Source: CAZQFV01 sp964592645 (GTDB lineage Bacteria; Chloroflexota; Chloroflexia; DTKN01). From it: DNA of 64,000 bases. The stretch covers positions 67,074 through 131,073 of the forward strand of contig CAZQFV010000010.1 of NCBI GenBank assembly GCA_964592645.1. Reading direction: 5' to 3'. Shown one piece after another: positions 9,101 through 17,668 of the stretch. Below the pieces are notes generated by a model. The model did not search any database, was not told the origin of the DNA, and saw only the letters and a list, made by a program, of their open reading frames with translations. Positions within the stretch are counted from its first letter, which is position 1, and every line of letters begins with the position of its first letter. The translations under genes were made by a program, and so were the position numbers.

Positions 9101-9871
9101 GTGGACCAGGAGTTCACCGATTATCCTGCCTACTCCTCCTTCCTGGCCGACGACTTTACCAATGCCGAGGCCTGGCTGGTCGAACGCCTCTTCATCCCCG
9201 GCGACGGCTGGAACGGCTTCTCCACCCTGCTGAATGCCACGGCGCTGACCTGGCAGATCTATGCCGACTGCGGCGGCGTGCCCTGCGGCGACCCATCGGG
9301 CGGCGGCGCCCCGCCGGTCTGGAGCCTGACCCTGCCGCCGAACCACCCGCTGGTGACGTTGAGCCCGGGCACGCCGGGCGGGATGCCGTCGAACGTCCTG
9401 CTGCGCCTGTCCAAGCCGGGGGTGCTCCCGCCGGGGACCTGGTGGCTGGTGTTCTATCCGACCATACAGTTTATCCCCAACGGGCAATACGGCCGGCAGC
9501 CGGCCGACACGACCAACGGCCACACCGCTCAGTTCATCAACCCCGGTGGAGGCTTCGGCTACGGCACGAACTGGCAGGATTGGACGGTCATCGGGCCGGC
9601 GCAGCAGGACATAGCCTTCCGCATCGAGGGCATAACCCTGCCGCTCGTCGATATCCCCTGGCTGAGCGAGAGCCCCATCAGCGGCACGGTGCCGTCCGGG
9701 TGCGCTACGGTCGACGTGACCTTTGACGCGGCCGGCCTGGCGCTGGGCGACTATTCCGCCAGCCTGCTCACCGTCAGCGACGACCGCGGTATACCGCTGT
9801 TCACCGTGCCGGTGTCCCTGGCGGTGGTGGACCGGTACGCGGTCTACCTGCCGATCCTCCTGCGGCAGTAA
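6200..9871 (+). CDS. Secreted multidomain protein (signal peptide, LamG-like, propeller-like, Ig/DUF11-like modules, Y-L-P end)
   Basis: A protein of about 1223 residues. The N-terminal signal peptide is MKRL...AVAQ, with likely cleavage after residue 24. A concanavalin/LamG-like domain follows (about residues 50-235, beginning at the DNFNRADG motif), then a propeller-like region (about 240-490). A DUF11-like strand domain covers about 495-570. Two 'choice-of-anchor'-like jelly-roll modules follow, starting near the WSHPEAVLWDNG and EDVLWDQPLS motifs, and then an Ig/HYDIN-like domain. The C-terminus is RYAVYLPILLRQ. I chose the ATG at 6200 because AAAGGAG and the signal peptide start there. 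No catalytic residues are recognised. A surface or matrix protein is likely. The two jelly-roll modules are closely repeated in the protein at 11227. Confidence 0.75.
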   Translation: MKRLTTSLVLVILLAGLVPMAVAQGPAGTTPETVAAAAGRPAAAPAGSRPEAMRILDNFNRADGPLGPRWTVRGGTCSIVDGTAVCDGYGRATLNDYSGDGDAAEADVAVVGTDLQYTGLLLNYGAGVNNLFLKVQQQEPYSGQFTHAACYTGNNSAGFGLGFFPLDAPFQRAHMKAIRVGDDVTISFTNVDNGAQPDQTYLCTGAPPREGTGIGILGLNGIARLDNFGVPAHPPLNGDGLLYMTSLDIGETSFAVYNPVTDAWTTLTPYETGCRMAVDADGRLLAHNYHLGTIDRYDPAADTWTPIMAGPPGASGQYCNLEITDGGEFLYTEWNNTTLWYTSGGVWNTLALPFATNVMGDYDPTTDQYVIGEAWTTNAHLIDVHTWTITDFLSTLPNGERARFGVVLGNRYYFEAAGSNVHSFDLGNPALPPLDHGVSPGWYTSAAADRFHGVIYSASLDGTALNLFDPATNALTPLTGYGTATWHSSLTFVPGPAIEAQMTAPAFAETGTVISYTIVISAPVLAEGMFMVDSLPSGVEFDGNLAWSDGLAWYDSGSRSVRWEYHSPKTSAPPPAAPRPAVYDPESVADRVGGAGSPAPAPVGTVATWSHPEAVLWDNGPLVTHPGDCAGMDASRLQTGLGMNTYGFGHQVLNGNRMADDFEITDPAGWNIDTITFFAYQTNGPTDPSPITAVNYQIWDGPPNDPGSSVVFGDTSTNRLLSSTFTNIQRDSETGPCTNERYIFADVCSAGVLLPPGVYWLDWQTDGTLSSGPWAPPITILGQTTTGNALQYTTSSGAWNPALDSGTSTQQGMPFVIEGSLGEPARVEISFDAALTAPCGAVIVNEGIAGRGPLVRPLYAATEVWGHPRIDVHPSALEAVLLPDTTAVRALHICNTGACPLHWELFEAPPPLARTGMPFAPVDVTGPAANPGLTPASPHVRPGAVPSAAPEDVLWDQPLSTVNQAAYVDQEFTDYPAYSSFLADDFTNAEAWLVERLFIPGDGWNGFSTLLNATALTWQIYADCGGVPCGDPSGGGAPPVWSLTLPPNHPLVTLSPGTPGGMPSNVLLRLSKPGVLPPGTWWLVFYPTIQFIPNGQYGRQPADTTNGHTAQFINPGGGFGYGTNWQDWTVIGPAQQDIAFRIEGITLPLVDIPWLSESPISGTVPSGCATVDVTFDAAGLALGDYSASLLTVSDDRGIPLFTVPVSLAVVDRYAVYLPILLRQ

Positions 9872-9880
9872 GGGCGTACA

Positions 9881-9920
9881 GCGGGGCGGTCCATCCGGGC
9901 CGCCCCGCCGCTTCCTCTCT
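9881..9920. terminator. Candidate terminator between convergent genes
   Basis: A perfect 9 bp stem, GCGGGGCGG (9881-9889) with CCGCCCCGC (9900-9908), has a 10 nt loop and is followed by a pyrimidine-rich but not pure T tract. It lies between the convergent secreted-protein and ABC ATPase genes and may serve both. Confidence 0.45.
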
Positions 9921-9939
9921 TGGGGGGCTGCGGGGGCAG

Positions 9940-10875
9940 CTACCCCCGCAGCAGCGCCATGAAGACGTCCTCCATCGTGGCGGCGATGGGGCGAAGGGAG
10001 GCCACCTCCAGGCCGGCCGCGGCGAGGGCCGCGCGCACCGGCGCCTGCGCGGCCAGGGCGTCGTCCACCACCAGGTGCAGCGCCTGGCCAAAGAGCCGGG
10101 CATCGCGCACCCCGGGGACGGCGCGGACGGCGGCCGCGGCCCGGTCGGGGGGATGGGCGCGCAGCTCCAGCAGATGGTGCGGGTAGGCCGATTTCAGCTC
10201 CGGCGGCGGGCCCACCGTCAGCAGCCGACCACCGGAGAGAAAGGCCACCCGGCTACAGCGCTCGGCCTCGTCCATGTAGGGGGTGCTGACCAGGATGGTC
10301 TGTCCCTGGGTCAGCAGGCGGTAGAGGATGCTCCAGAACTCGCGGCGGGCCACCGGGTCCACCCCGGTGGTAGGCTCGTCCAGCAGCAGGAGCTGCGGGC
10401 GGTGGACCAGCGTGCAGGCCAGGGCCAGCTTCTGCTTCATCCCCCCCGATAGGTGCTCGGCGCGGCGGCGGCGGAAAGGGGCCAGGCGGGCAAAGTCCAG
10501 CAGCTCGGCCATGCGTGCGCCGCGCTCACCGCGGGGCACCTGATAGATGTCGGCGAAAAAGGCCAGGTTCTCCTCCACGCTGAGGTCGGCGTAGAGGGAG
10601 AAGCGCTGTGCCATATAGCCGATGCGCGCCTTGACCGCCTCGGCCTGGCGGACGACGTCGTACCCCAGGACGCGGGCCGCGCCGGAGGTAGGAGCGAGGA
10701 TGCCGGCCAGCATGCGCAAGGCCGTGGTCTTGCCCGCCCCGTCGGGGCCGACCAGCCCCATGATCTCGGGCCGGCGCACGCGCAGGGCCAGGCGGTCCAC
10801 GGCGAGCACGTCGCCAAAGGTTCGGGTCAGCCCTTGCGTCTCGATAGCCCATTCACCTGCTGCCGCGTCATGCAT
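9940..10875 (-). CDS. ABC transporter ATP-binding protein (CcmA/drug-exporter type)
   Basis: A 311-residue ATPase subunit. The Walker A motif is GPDGAGKTT (43-51), the signature motif LSGG is at 142-145, and Walker B with the catalytic Glu is LLLLDEP (162-168), followed by the D-loop and the H-loop region. A C-terminal extension of about 80 residues matches the DUF4162-like tail of ABC-2 type ATPases that work with separate permeases in drug, lipid or polysaccharide export. No permease gene lies on either side; its neighbours are two secreted-protein genes on the other strand. The partner must be elsewhere or lost. The Walker A has Pro-Asp where Asn-Gly or similar is usual (GPDG), a common benign variant. 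Confidence 0.88.
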   Translation of the reverse strand: MHDAAAGEWAIETQGLTRTFGDVLAVDRLALRVRRPEIMGLVGPDGAGKTTALRMLAGILAPTSGAARVLGYDVVRQAEAVKARIGYMAQRFSLYADLSVEENLAFFADIYQVPRGERGARMAELLDFARLAPFRRRRAEHLSGGMKQKLALACTLVHRPQLLLLDEPTTGVDPVARREFWSILYRLLTQGQTILVSTPYMDEAERCSRVAFLSGGRLLTVGPPPELKSAYPHHLLELRAHPPDRAAAAVRAVPGVRDARLFGQALHLVVDDALAAQAPVRAALAAAGLEVASLRPIAATMEDVFMALLRG

Positions 10876-10911
10876 CGCTCATCCTGCCTCACGCCTCACA
10901 GCTCGCACTTT

Positions 10912-10940
10912 AGTATAGCATAGAGCCGCGGCCGAGACAA
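10912..10940 (-). promoter_or_regulatory. Promoter of the ABC ATPase gene
   Basis: On the minus strand, TTGTCT (10940-10935), a 17 bp spacer, then TATACT (10917-10912). The -35 box is weak but the spacing is ideal. Confidence 0.5.
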
Positions 10941-11226
10941 GCCGAGGAACGAGACAACGAGACCGCGAGACTTGACAACTGTGGTATAATGTAGAAAACC
11001 CCGGCCGACTATCGATCCCCTTTCCCTTACCGGAAAACAGGCCGGTTTGACTCCAAGACAGATGCAGCCGTGCGGCATAAGAAGGAGGTGTGACGGGTCC
11101 GTTTTGTCGGCCAATGGAGGTCCGATCCCGGCGCGCGGCTTCGCGGCCCATGGGCTCCCCCCCCGACGGGGCGCGATCTTCCCCGGCACCGCAGGTAAGG
11201 ACCGATTCAGCAAAGGAGTGTAAGCT
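10941..11226. other. Divergent intergenic region and leader of the second secreted-protein gene
   Basis: With the ABC ATPase promoter this makes about 350 bp without a gene. It holds TTGACA-N7-TATAAT at 10972-10990 (the TATAAT is also preceded by TG one base earlier, an extended -10), a GGCCGG-rich leader, and an AAAGGAG site at 11213-11219 before the ATG at 11227. No riboswitch is recognised. Confidence 0.4.
10972..10990 (+). promoter_or_regulatory. TTGACA-N7-TATAAT element with extended -10
   Basis: TTGACA (10972-10977) and TATAAT (10985-10990) are 7 bp apart, the same unusual spacing as at 6009-6027. TG at 10982-10983 gives an extended -10 (TGnTATAAT), which can work without a -35 box. 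Confidence 0.45.
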
Positions 11227-14200
11227 ATGAAGCGCCTTTGGACCCTGTTTGTCATCATGGTCCTCCTTGCCGGCGTGGTCCCGGCCGCCCTGGCCCAGGG
11301 ACCCACTCCCGACGTCGAGAAGCCGGCGCAGACGCCGCCGACCGAGCTGTCGCTCACGGCTGCGGATGCCGGCATCGAGTCGCTCTCCGGCTCGTACGTC
11401 GTCTTCGACCCCTCCGTGGGCGGGGACACCTGCTACATCCCCGGCACCACGCAGACCTTTTGCTTCCGCGCCGAGTCGTTTACCAACGACTGGGAGTACG
11501 TCTACAACCTCTGGCAAAAGTTCCCCACCGACTGGACGGTGACCAACGTCTACGTCCAGGGCACGCCTTCTTGCACCAGCGGCTCCTGGGGGCCCTTCTC
11601 CTGGTCGTTTGAGACGGCACCCTACGAGGTCAACATCGACCACGCCCGCTACCAGGCCTCCACCGACCACTGCACGGCCTACTACTGCTTCGAAGTGGTC
11701 TCGGGCAGCGGCACGCCCGACGCGCTGGAGTCGTGGTACTGGGACGGCGACGAGTATGGCAGCCCGCCGCACGCGCCATGCTCGAGCGACGTCTACACCC
11801 CGCCGAGCATGGTCAGCGAGCCGTGTGACGAGTGGGTGAACCCCCAGGCGGCCATCCCGCCCTGCGTGCTGCCGCCCATCATGCTGACGCCGCCCGAGTT
11901 CCACGGCGCGGGCTGCGCCTGCGAGCCCCAGGAGCACACCCTGGCGGTGTGGAACAACGCCGGCTACGACACCAACGTCAACCTGACCTACACGATCATC
12001 ACCGGCACGGGCGTCTGCGGCGGCCCGGCCCAGGTCTTTGTCCCCAACGGTACGAACCTGACGATCACCGTGGGCTTTGAGCCGCAGGGCGTGCCCGGCG
12101 ACGACGTGGTCTGCCAGATCTATGCCGAGGACGCCACCAACCCGGCCAACAACGACACCTCCATCCTCCACAAACACCTGGTCGCCGGGTACTTTGACCC
12201 GGCCGGCTGGCTGCTCGAGCCGATCACCGGCACCACGGGCAACCAGTGGGCCGGCGGCGCGGTGGGCACCAACCCGGCGGCGGCGGGCCCGGTGGGCTAT
12301 ATCGTGGGCGGCCTGGGCGTCGGCTCCAGCACCCCCAACCCCGACCTGCAGATGTACGACCCCGGCACCGGCACCTGGACGCAGTTGACCGATATGCCCA
12401 ACTGGCGCTTTAGCCCGGTAGTGGGCTGGATCGGCGGCCTGCTCTACGCCGCCGGCGGCTACGACGCCGGCTTCGCCGCCACGGCCGACCTGCAGGTCTA
12501 TGACCCCACGAGTAACACCTGGGACAACACTACCCCGGCCGAACTGCCCCTCATCCGTGGCGGCGCTGCCGGCGGGGTGGGCACCTGCCACAGCGGTACG
12601 GGCGAGTGCCTCTTCGTCGTGGGCGGCGGCCCGGACTCTTCCTTCGCCAACACCACGCTCACGACCTACGAGTACGACCCCGGCGCTAACGGCTGGACCC
12701 AGCTCGACAACAAGCCGGCCGGCTCCTCGCCCGACGGCCACATCCTGGGCGCCGGCGTGGGCTGCCTGGGCAAGATCTATGTGGGCGGCGACTACCGCGG
12801 CTTTCACGATTTCTTCGTCCTGGACGCCACCCAGCCCTCCGGCTCGCAGTGGACCACGCTGGCCAGCATCCCCGCCGCGGCCGGCACGATGACCCCGGCC
12901 TTTGTCTGCAAGGAGGACTGGGGCAAGATCGTGCTCATCGGCGGCGATCCCGACGGCTACTGGGGCACCTACAACACCACCGTCTTTGTCTATGACATCG
13001 CTACCGACACCTGGGAAGGCCCGCTGCCGCAGACGCTGCACGTCGGCCAGCTCGGCTCCGTCGGCTGGCACATGTACGACCGGGTGTGGACGGCCGGCGG
13101 CACGGTCGGCTCCGGGGCCATCGACCCGATGCCCTTCGAGTCGCTGCTCCAGATCAACTGCGAGCCCTGCGGCGAGTTCAATGCCTGGAAAGAGGCCCCG
13201 ACCGAGGTCTGGTCCGGAGAGACGATGCGCTACACCATCACCGTGCAGGCCCCGGCGATCGTGCCCGGCCTGTACATGTCCGACACGCTGCCCGCAGGCG
13301 TGGAGTACGCCGGCAACCTGGCCTACACGGCCGGCTACGCCTGGTACGACGCCGGGGACAACGCCGTCTACTGGACGGTCCCGCCGCTGCGGACCGCCGC
13401 ACCGGCCCCCGCGCGCCCCACCTTCTACTACCCGAGCGCGGTGGCCGACCTGGCGGGCGGCAATGAACCGGCCGCGCCCGTGCCCGCGGGAACCGTGACG
13501 GCCTGGAGCCACCCCGAGGCCGTCCTGTGGGACAACGGCCCGCTGGTCACCCACCCCGCCGCTTGCGGCGGCCAGGACGCCAGCCGCCTGCAAACCTCGC
13601 TCTCCATGAACACCCTGGGCTTCGGCCACCAGTTCTCGCTAGGCTATCGCATGGCCGACGATTTCGAGATCACCGACCCGGCCGGCTGGCAGATCGACCA
13701 GATCACCTTCTTCGCCTACCAGACCGGCGCGCCGACCGACCCCTCGCCCATCACCGGCGTCTACTACCAGATCTGGGACGGCCCGCCCGACGACCCCGGC
13801 AGCAGCGTGGTCTTTGGCGACCTGGTTACCAACCGGCTGCTCTCCTCGACCTTCACCAACATCCAGCGCGACAGTGAGACCAGCCCCTGCGCCAACAACC
13901 GCTACATCTTTGCCGATGTGGCCAGCGCCGGAGTGACCCTGCCGCCGGGCACCTACTGGCTGGACTGGATGACCGACGGGTCGCTCTCCTCCGGCCCGTG
14001 GGCCCCGCCCATCACCATCCTGGGGCAGACCACCACCGGCAACGCCCTGCAGTACACCACCGCCTGGGCCCCGGCCCTGGACACCGGCACCTCCACCCAG
14101 CAGGGCATGCCCTTTGTCATCGAGGGCTCCATCCCCGGCGGCGGCGAGCAGGTCATGATCTCCTTTGACGTGACCGCCACCGCCTACTGCGGCGAGATCA

Positions 14201-16383
14201 TCCACAACGAGGGCGTCGCCAGCGACGGCGCGACCGTCGTCACCTTTGCCGCCGACACCGACGTCCTGGGCGAGTGCGACATCGAGGTCACGCCCGAGGC
14301 GCTGTGGGTGGAACTCTGCCCCGACTACCAGTCCGCCGTGACGCTGGAGGTCTGCAACGTCGGCACCTGCGACCTGGAGTGGGAGCTGCACGAGATGACG
14401 CCGACCCTGGCGCTCGCTGGCTCGATGCCGTTCGTGCCGGTGGACGTGACGGGCGGCGGAATCAACCCCAACCTGACCACGGCCTCGCCGGCGGCCGCGC
14501 CCGTGGCCGTCGCGCCCGGCCCCGAGGACGTGCTCTGGGATCAGCCGCTCAGCGCGGTCAACCAGAACGCCTACGTCAACCAGGACTTTGGCGACTACCC
14601 CGCCTACTCCTCCTTCCTGGCCGACGATTTCGTCAACGCCGACCCGTGGGCCATCAGCACCATCTTTGTCCCCGGCGAAGGCTGGAGCGGCTTCACCACC
14701 CTGCTGAACGCCACGGCGCTGACCTGGCAGATCTATGCCGACAACGGCGCCGGCTTCCCCGACGGCGACCCCTCCGGGGGCGGCAACCCGCCGGTCTGGA
14801 CGCTGACGCTGCCGCCGAACGACCCACAGGTGGTCATCACCAACGGCTCCGGCGGCATGCCCTCCAACACCACCCTGAACCTGGCCACGCCGGTCGTCGT
14901 CCCACCCGGCACCTGGTGGCTGGTCTTCTACCCGACGATGGACTTTTCGGTCGGCGGGCAGTACGGCCGGCAGCCGGCCGACACCACCAACGGCTACATG
15001 GGCAAGTTCATCAACCCGGGCGGCGGCTTTGGCTACGGCACAACCTGGCAGGACTGGACCATCATCGGGGCGACGCAGCAGGACATCGCCTTCCGCCTGG
15101 AGGGTGTCGTGGCGGGACCGGGCTATCCCGACTTCCCGTGGCTCTGGGAGGACCCCATCACCGGCACCGTCCCGCCGGGTGAGTGCCAGGATGTCGGCGT
15201 CTACTTTGACGCCACCGGCATGGCCCCCGGCGACTACCGGGCCGACCTGCTTATCCTGAGCAACGACCCCGACGAGCCGCAGGTCACCGTCCCGGTGACC
15301 ATGACCGTGCTCGAGCCGGCGGCCATCGTCAACGTGGACTATGGCATCGACGGCCTTGCCGTGGCCTTTACGCCCACCGTGACCGGCGCCGAGCCGATCG
15401 ACTACCTGTGGGACTTTGGCGACGGCGTGGGGACCTCTACCGAGACCAACCCGATCTACACCTACGCCGAGGGCGGCTGCTACTCGGTGACGCTGGACGT
15501 CGCCAACGCCTGCGGCCTGGACAGTTGGATCGGCCAGGTCTGCGTCGAGGAGCCCTGCGACCCGGTGACCAACGCCGACTTTGAGTGGGATCCGCCGATG
15601 CCGCTGGTCGGCGGGACGGTCTCCTTTACCGCCACCGCCGAGGGCACCGGCCCGATCACCTATGACTGGGCCTTTGGCGACGGCACCACGGACACCGGCG
15701 AGTTCGTCAACCACGCCTACGATACGGCCGGCACCTACACGGTCGTCATGACCGCCACCGGCCAGTGCGGCGACCCGCTGGTCGTCACCCACGACATCAC
15801 CGTCTACGCCGGCTGCGTCCCGCCGTACGCCCTGGCCTTTGACTGGGCGCCCGTCGCGCCCACCGTGGGCGAGGACGTCACCTTCAACGGCACGGCCGAG
15901 GGCACGGAACCGCTGACCTTTGCCTGGGACTTTGGCGACGGCAACACCGGCGCCGGGCCGAACCCGACCCACGCCTATGCCGCCGCCGGGACCTATGACG
16001 TGGTGATGACGGTGACCAACGCCTGCGGCGAGGACTCGGTCACGCACCAGGTCGTCGTCGTCGAGGGCTGCAACCCGCCCACCGGCGCCGACTTCTCCTG
16101 GCTGCCGCTCAACCCGGGCGCCGGCCAGGTCGTCGCCTTCACCGGCAGCACGGTTGGCGGCACCCCGCCCTTTACCTTCGCCTGGGCCTTTGGCGACGGC
16201 GACACGGGGGCGGGCAACCCGATCAACCACACCTTTGCCCTCAGCGGCACCTACACCGTCGTGATGACCGCGACCAACGCCTGCGGCAGCGCCTACGCCA
16301 CCCACGATGTGGTCGTGAGCGGCGTTGGCCCAACCTACCACTACGTTTACCTGCCGATCATCTTCAAGGTAGGGCTCAAGTAG
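11227..16383 (+). CDS. Secreted multidomain protein with Kelch-like propeller and four PKD domains
   Basis: A 1718-residue protein. The signal peptide MKRLW...ALAQ closely resembles that of the protein at 6200. Order of parts: a cysteine-containing N-terminal domain (to about 220), a CARDB/Ig-like domain (about 225-315), and a Kelch-like propeller (about 320-640, with repeated GG and W motifs). A DUF11-like domain (about 650-720) and two jelly-roll modules shared with the protein at 6200 (about 755-980 and 1100-1295) follow. Next come an Ig/HYDIN-like domain and four PKD domains (about 1367-1698), each with a W-D/A-FGDG core. The C-terminus is TYHYVYLPIIFKVGLK. It is likely a cell-surface or extracellular structural or binding protein; no enzyme domain is recognised. 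A strong terminator follows. Confidence 0.78.
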   Translation: MKRLWTLFVIMVLLAGVVPAALAQGPTPDVEKPAQTPPTELSLTAADAGIESLSGSYVVFDPSVGGDTCYIPGTTQTFCFRAESFTNDWEYVYNLWQKFPTDWTVTNVYVQGTPSCTSGSWGPFSWSFETAPYEVNIDHARYQASTDHCTAYYCFEVVSGSGTPDALESWYWDGDEYGSPPHAPCSSDVYTPPSMVSEPCDEWVNPQAAIPPCVLPPIMLTPPEFHGAGCACEPQEHTLAVWNNAGYDTNVNLTYTIITGTGVCGGPAQVFVPNGTNLTITVGFEPQGVPGDDVVCQIYAEDATNPANNDTSILHKHLVAGYFDPAGWLLEPITGTTGNQWAGGAVGTNPAAAGPVGYIVGGLGVGSSTPNPDLQMYDPGTGTWTQLTDMPNWRFSPVVGWIGGLLYAAGGYDAGFAATADLQVYDPTSNTWDNTTPAELPLIRGGAAGGVGTCHSGTGECLFVVGGGPDSSFANTTLTTYEYDPGANGWTQLDNKPAGSSPDGHILGAGVGCLGKIYVGGDYRGFHDFFVLDATQPSGSQWTTLASIPAAAGTMTPAFVCKEDWGKIVLIGGDPDGYWGTYNTTVFVYDIATDTWEGPLPQTLHVGQLGSVGWHMYDRVWTAGGTVGSGAIDPMPFESLLQINCEPCGEFNAWKEAPTEVWSGETMRYTITVQAPAIVPGLYMSDTLPAGVEYAGNLAYTAGYAWYDAGDNAVYWTVPPLRTAAPAPARPTFYYPSAVADLAGGNEPAAPVPAGTVTAWSHPEAVLWDNGPLVTHPAACGGQDASRLQTSLSMNTLGFGHQFSLGYRMADDFEITDPAGWQIDQITFFAYQTGAPTDPSPITGVYYQIWDGPPDDPGSSVVFGDLVTNRLLSSTFTNIQRDSETSPCANNRYIFADVASAGVTLPPGTYWLDWMTDGSLSSGPWAPPITILGQTTTGNALQYTTAWAPALDTGTSTQQGMPFVIEGSIPGGGEQVMISFDVTATAYCGEIIHNEGVASDGATVVTFAADTDVLGECDIEVTPEALWVELCPDYQSAVTLEVCNVGTCDLEWELHEMTPTLALAGSMPFVPVDVTGGGINPNLTTASPAAAPVAVAPGPEDVLWDQPLSAVNQNAYVNQDFGDYPAYSSFLADDFVNADPWAISTIFVPGEGWSGFTTLLNATALTWQIYADNGAGFPDGDPSGGGNPPVWTLTLPPNDPQVVITNGSGGMPSNTTLNLATPVVVPPGTWWLVFYPTMDFSVGGQYGRQPADTTNGYMGKFINPGGGFGYGTTWQDWTIIGATQQDIAFRLEGVVAGPGYPDFPWLWEDPITGTVPPGECQDVGVYFDATGMAPGDYRADLLILSNDPDEPQVTVPVTMTVLEPAAIVNVDYGIDGLAVAFTPTVTGAEPIDYLWDFGDGVGTSTETNPIYTYAEGGCYSVTLDVANACGLDSWIGQVCVEEPCDPVTNADFEWDPPMPLVGGTVSFTATAEGTGPITYDWAFGDGTTDTGEFVNHAYDTAGTYTVVMTATGQCGDPLVVTHDITVYAGCVPPYALAFDWAPVAPTVGEDVTFNGTAEGTEPLTFAWDFGDGNTGAGPNPTHAYAAAGTYDVVMTVTNACGEDSVTHQVVVVEGCNPPTGADFSWLPLNPGAGQVVAFTGSTVGGTPPFTFAWAFGDGDTGAGNPINHTFALSGTYTVVMTATNACGSAYATHDVVVSGVGPTYHYVYLPIIFKVGLK

Positions 16384-16440
16384 GGCATAACGGAACCGGG
16401 GGGGGTGGCCGTCAGGGCCGCCCCCTCCCAGGAAAACACG

Positions 16441-16474
16441 GGGCCCGGCACCTTGTGGTGCCGGGCCCTTCTTT
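16441..16474 (+). terminator. Rho-independent terminator
   Basis: A perfect 12 bp stem, GGGCCCGGCACC (16441-16452) with its complement (16457-16468), has a TTGT loop and is followed by TTCTTT. It ends the secreted-protein transcript immediately before the next promoter, whose -35 box overlaps the T tract. Confidence 0.8.
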
Positions 16475-16501
16475 GACAGAACCGCCCTTTAGCCTTATAC
16501 T
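16473..16501 (+). promoter_or_regulatory. Promoter of the aminopeptidase-efp operon
   Basis: TTGACA (16473-16478), a 17 bp spacer, then TATACT (16496-16501). A near-consensus vegetative promoter directly behind the terminator. Confidence 0.75.
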
Positions 16502-16536
16502 ATCCCTCTGCGAGGAATATTCGCCAGGAGGTTCGA

Positions 16537-17622
16537 GTGCAAAAACGGATCGCCGCGTTGCGCCAACAGCTACAAGCGCGAGGGTTGGACGCCCTGCTCA
16601 TCTCCCAGCCGGACAACCGCCGCTACATGAGCGGGTTCAACGGGTCGGCCGGCTATCTCATCATCACCCCGACAGAGGCCCTGCTGCTGGTGGACTTTCG
16701 CTACGTGGAGCAGGCCGGCCAGCAGGCCCCCGACTACCAGGTGGAGCGGATAGCCAAGGGGATCGAGGAGGAGCTCCCGGCCTACCTGCCGCGCCTGGGT
16801 GGGAAGCGCTGGGCCTTTGAGAGCGCCCACGTCACGGTATCGCTGTTCGAAAAGCTGCGCCCCGTCTTCGAGCAGGCCGGCATCGCCCTGCAAGGGGTGG
16901 AGAACCTGGTCGAGGAGCTGCGCAATGTCAAGGACGCCGCCGAGCAGGAGAAGCTGCGGCGGGCCATCCGCCTCACCGACGAGGCCTTTGCCCACTTTCT
17001 CACCTGGGTCCGCCCGGGTATCAGCGAGCGGGCCGCGGCCTGGGAGATCGAGAGGTATATCCGCGAGCATGGCGGCGAAGGGCTGTCCTTCCCGACCATC
17101 ATCGGCAGCGGGCCCAACGGGGCCCGGCCGCACCACCAGGCCGGGGAGCGCCCCCTGCAGGCCGGCGAGCCTATCGTCATCGACATGGGTGCCGTTGTCG
17201 AGGGCTACCACGCCGACATGACCCGCACCATCGTGCTGGGCGAGCCCGACGAGCGGTTCTGGACCATCTACAGCCTGGTGCGAACGGCGCAGGAGCGGGC
17301 CGAGGCCGGCATCCGCGCCGGCCGGCCCTGCGCCGAGATCGACGCCCTGGCCCGCGATGTCATCGCCCAGGCCGGCTACGGGGAAAACTTTGGCCACGGG
17401 CTGGGCCACGGCGTGGGCTTGGGGACGCACGAAGCCATCCGCCTGAGCAGCCTCTCCCAGGACGCCCTCCCGGCCGGCGCCACCGTCACCGTGGAGCCGG
17501 GCATCTACCTGCCGGGCTGGGGCGGCGTGCGGCTCGAAGACGTGGTCCTGGTGCGCGAGGACGGCGCCGAAATACTGACCGGGTCGAGCAAAGAGCCGGT
17601 TGCCAGGATCGGCGAAGAGTGA
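16537..17622 (+). CDS. M24B family Xaa-Pro aminopeptidase/dipeptidase
   Basis: A 361-residue peptidase that removes N-terminal residues before proline. It has a creatinase-like N-terminal domain (1-130) and a pita-bread catalytic domain. The five metal ligands are visible: Asp216, Asp227, His291 (in GHGLGHGVG), Glu320 (in VEPGIY) and Glu334. The start is GTG with AGGAGG 4 bases upstream. efp lies 46 bp downstream; this peptidase-efp order is a well-known conserved arrangement in Firmicutes and related phyla. Aminopeptidase versus prolidase specificity cannot be settled from sequence. Confidence 0.9.
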   Translation: MQKRIAALRQQLQARGLDALLISQPDNRRYMSGFNGSAGYLIITPTEALLLVDFRYVEQAGQQAPDYQVERIAKGIEEELPAYLPRLGGKRWAFESAHVTVSLFEKLRPVFEQAGIALQGVENLVEELRNVKDAAEQEKLRRAIRLTDEAFAHFLTWVRPGISERAAAWEIERYIREHGGEGLSFPTIIGSGPNGARPHHQAGERPLQAGEPIVIDMGAVVEGYHADMTRTIVLGEPDERFWTIYSLVRTAQERAEAGIRAGRPCAEIDALARDVIAQAGYGENFGHGLGHGVGLGTHEAIRLSSLSQDALPAGATVTVEPGIYLPGWGGVRLEDVVLVREDGAEILTGSSKEPVARIGEE

Positions 17623-17668
17623 CCCGAAGAGTGACTGGTGAGTACAGCCCGCGGGCTGGAGGAAAGCA

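Noticed and set aside
6143..9523. A 1126-residue minus-strand open frame opposite the secreted-protein gene (and similar ones opposite 11227-16383)
   Set aside because: The sense strand encodes a signal peptide and recognisable domains; the antisense frame has no similarity and no ribosome site.
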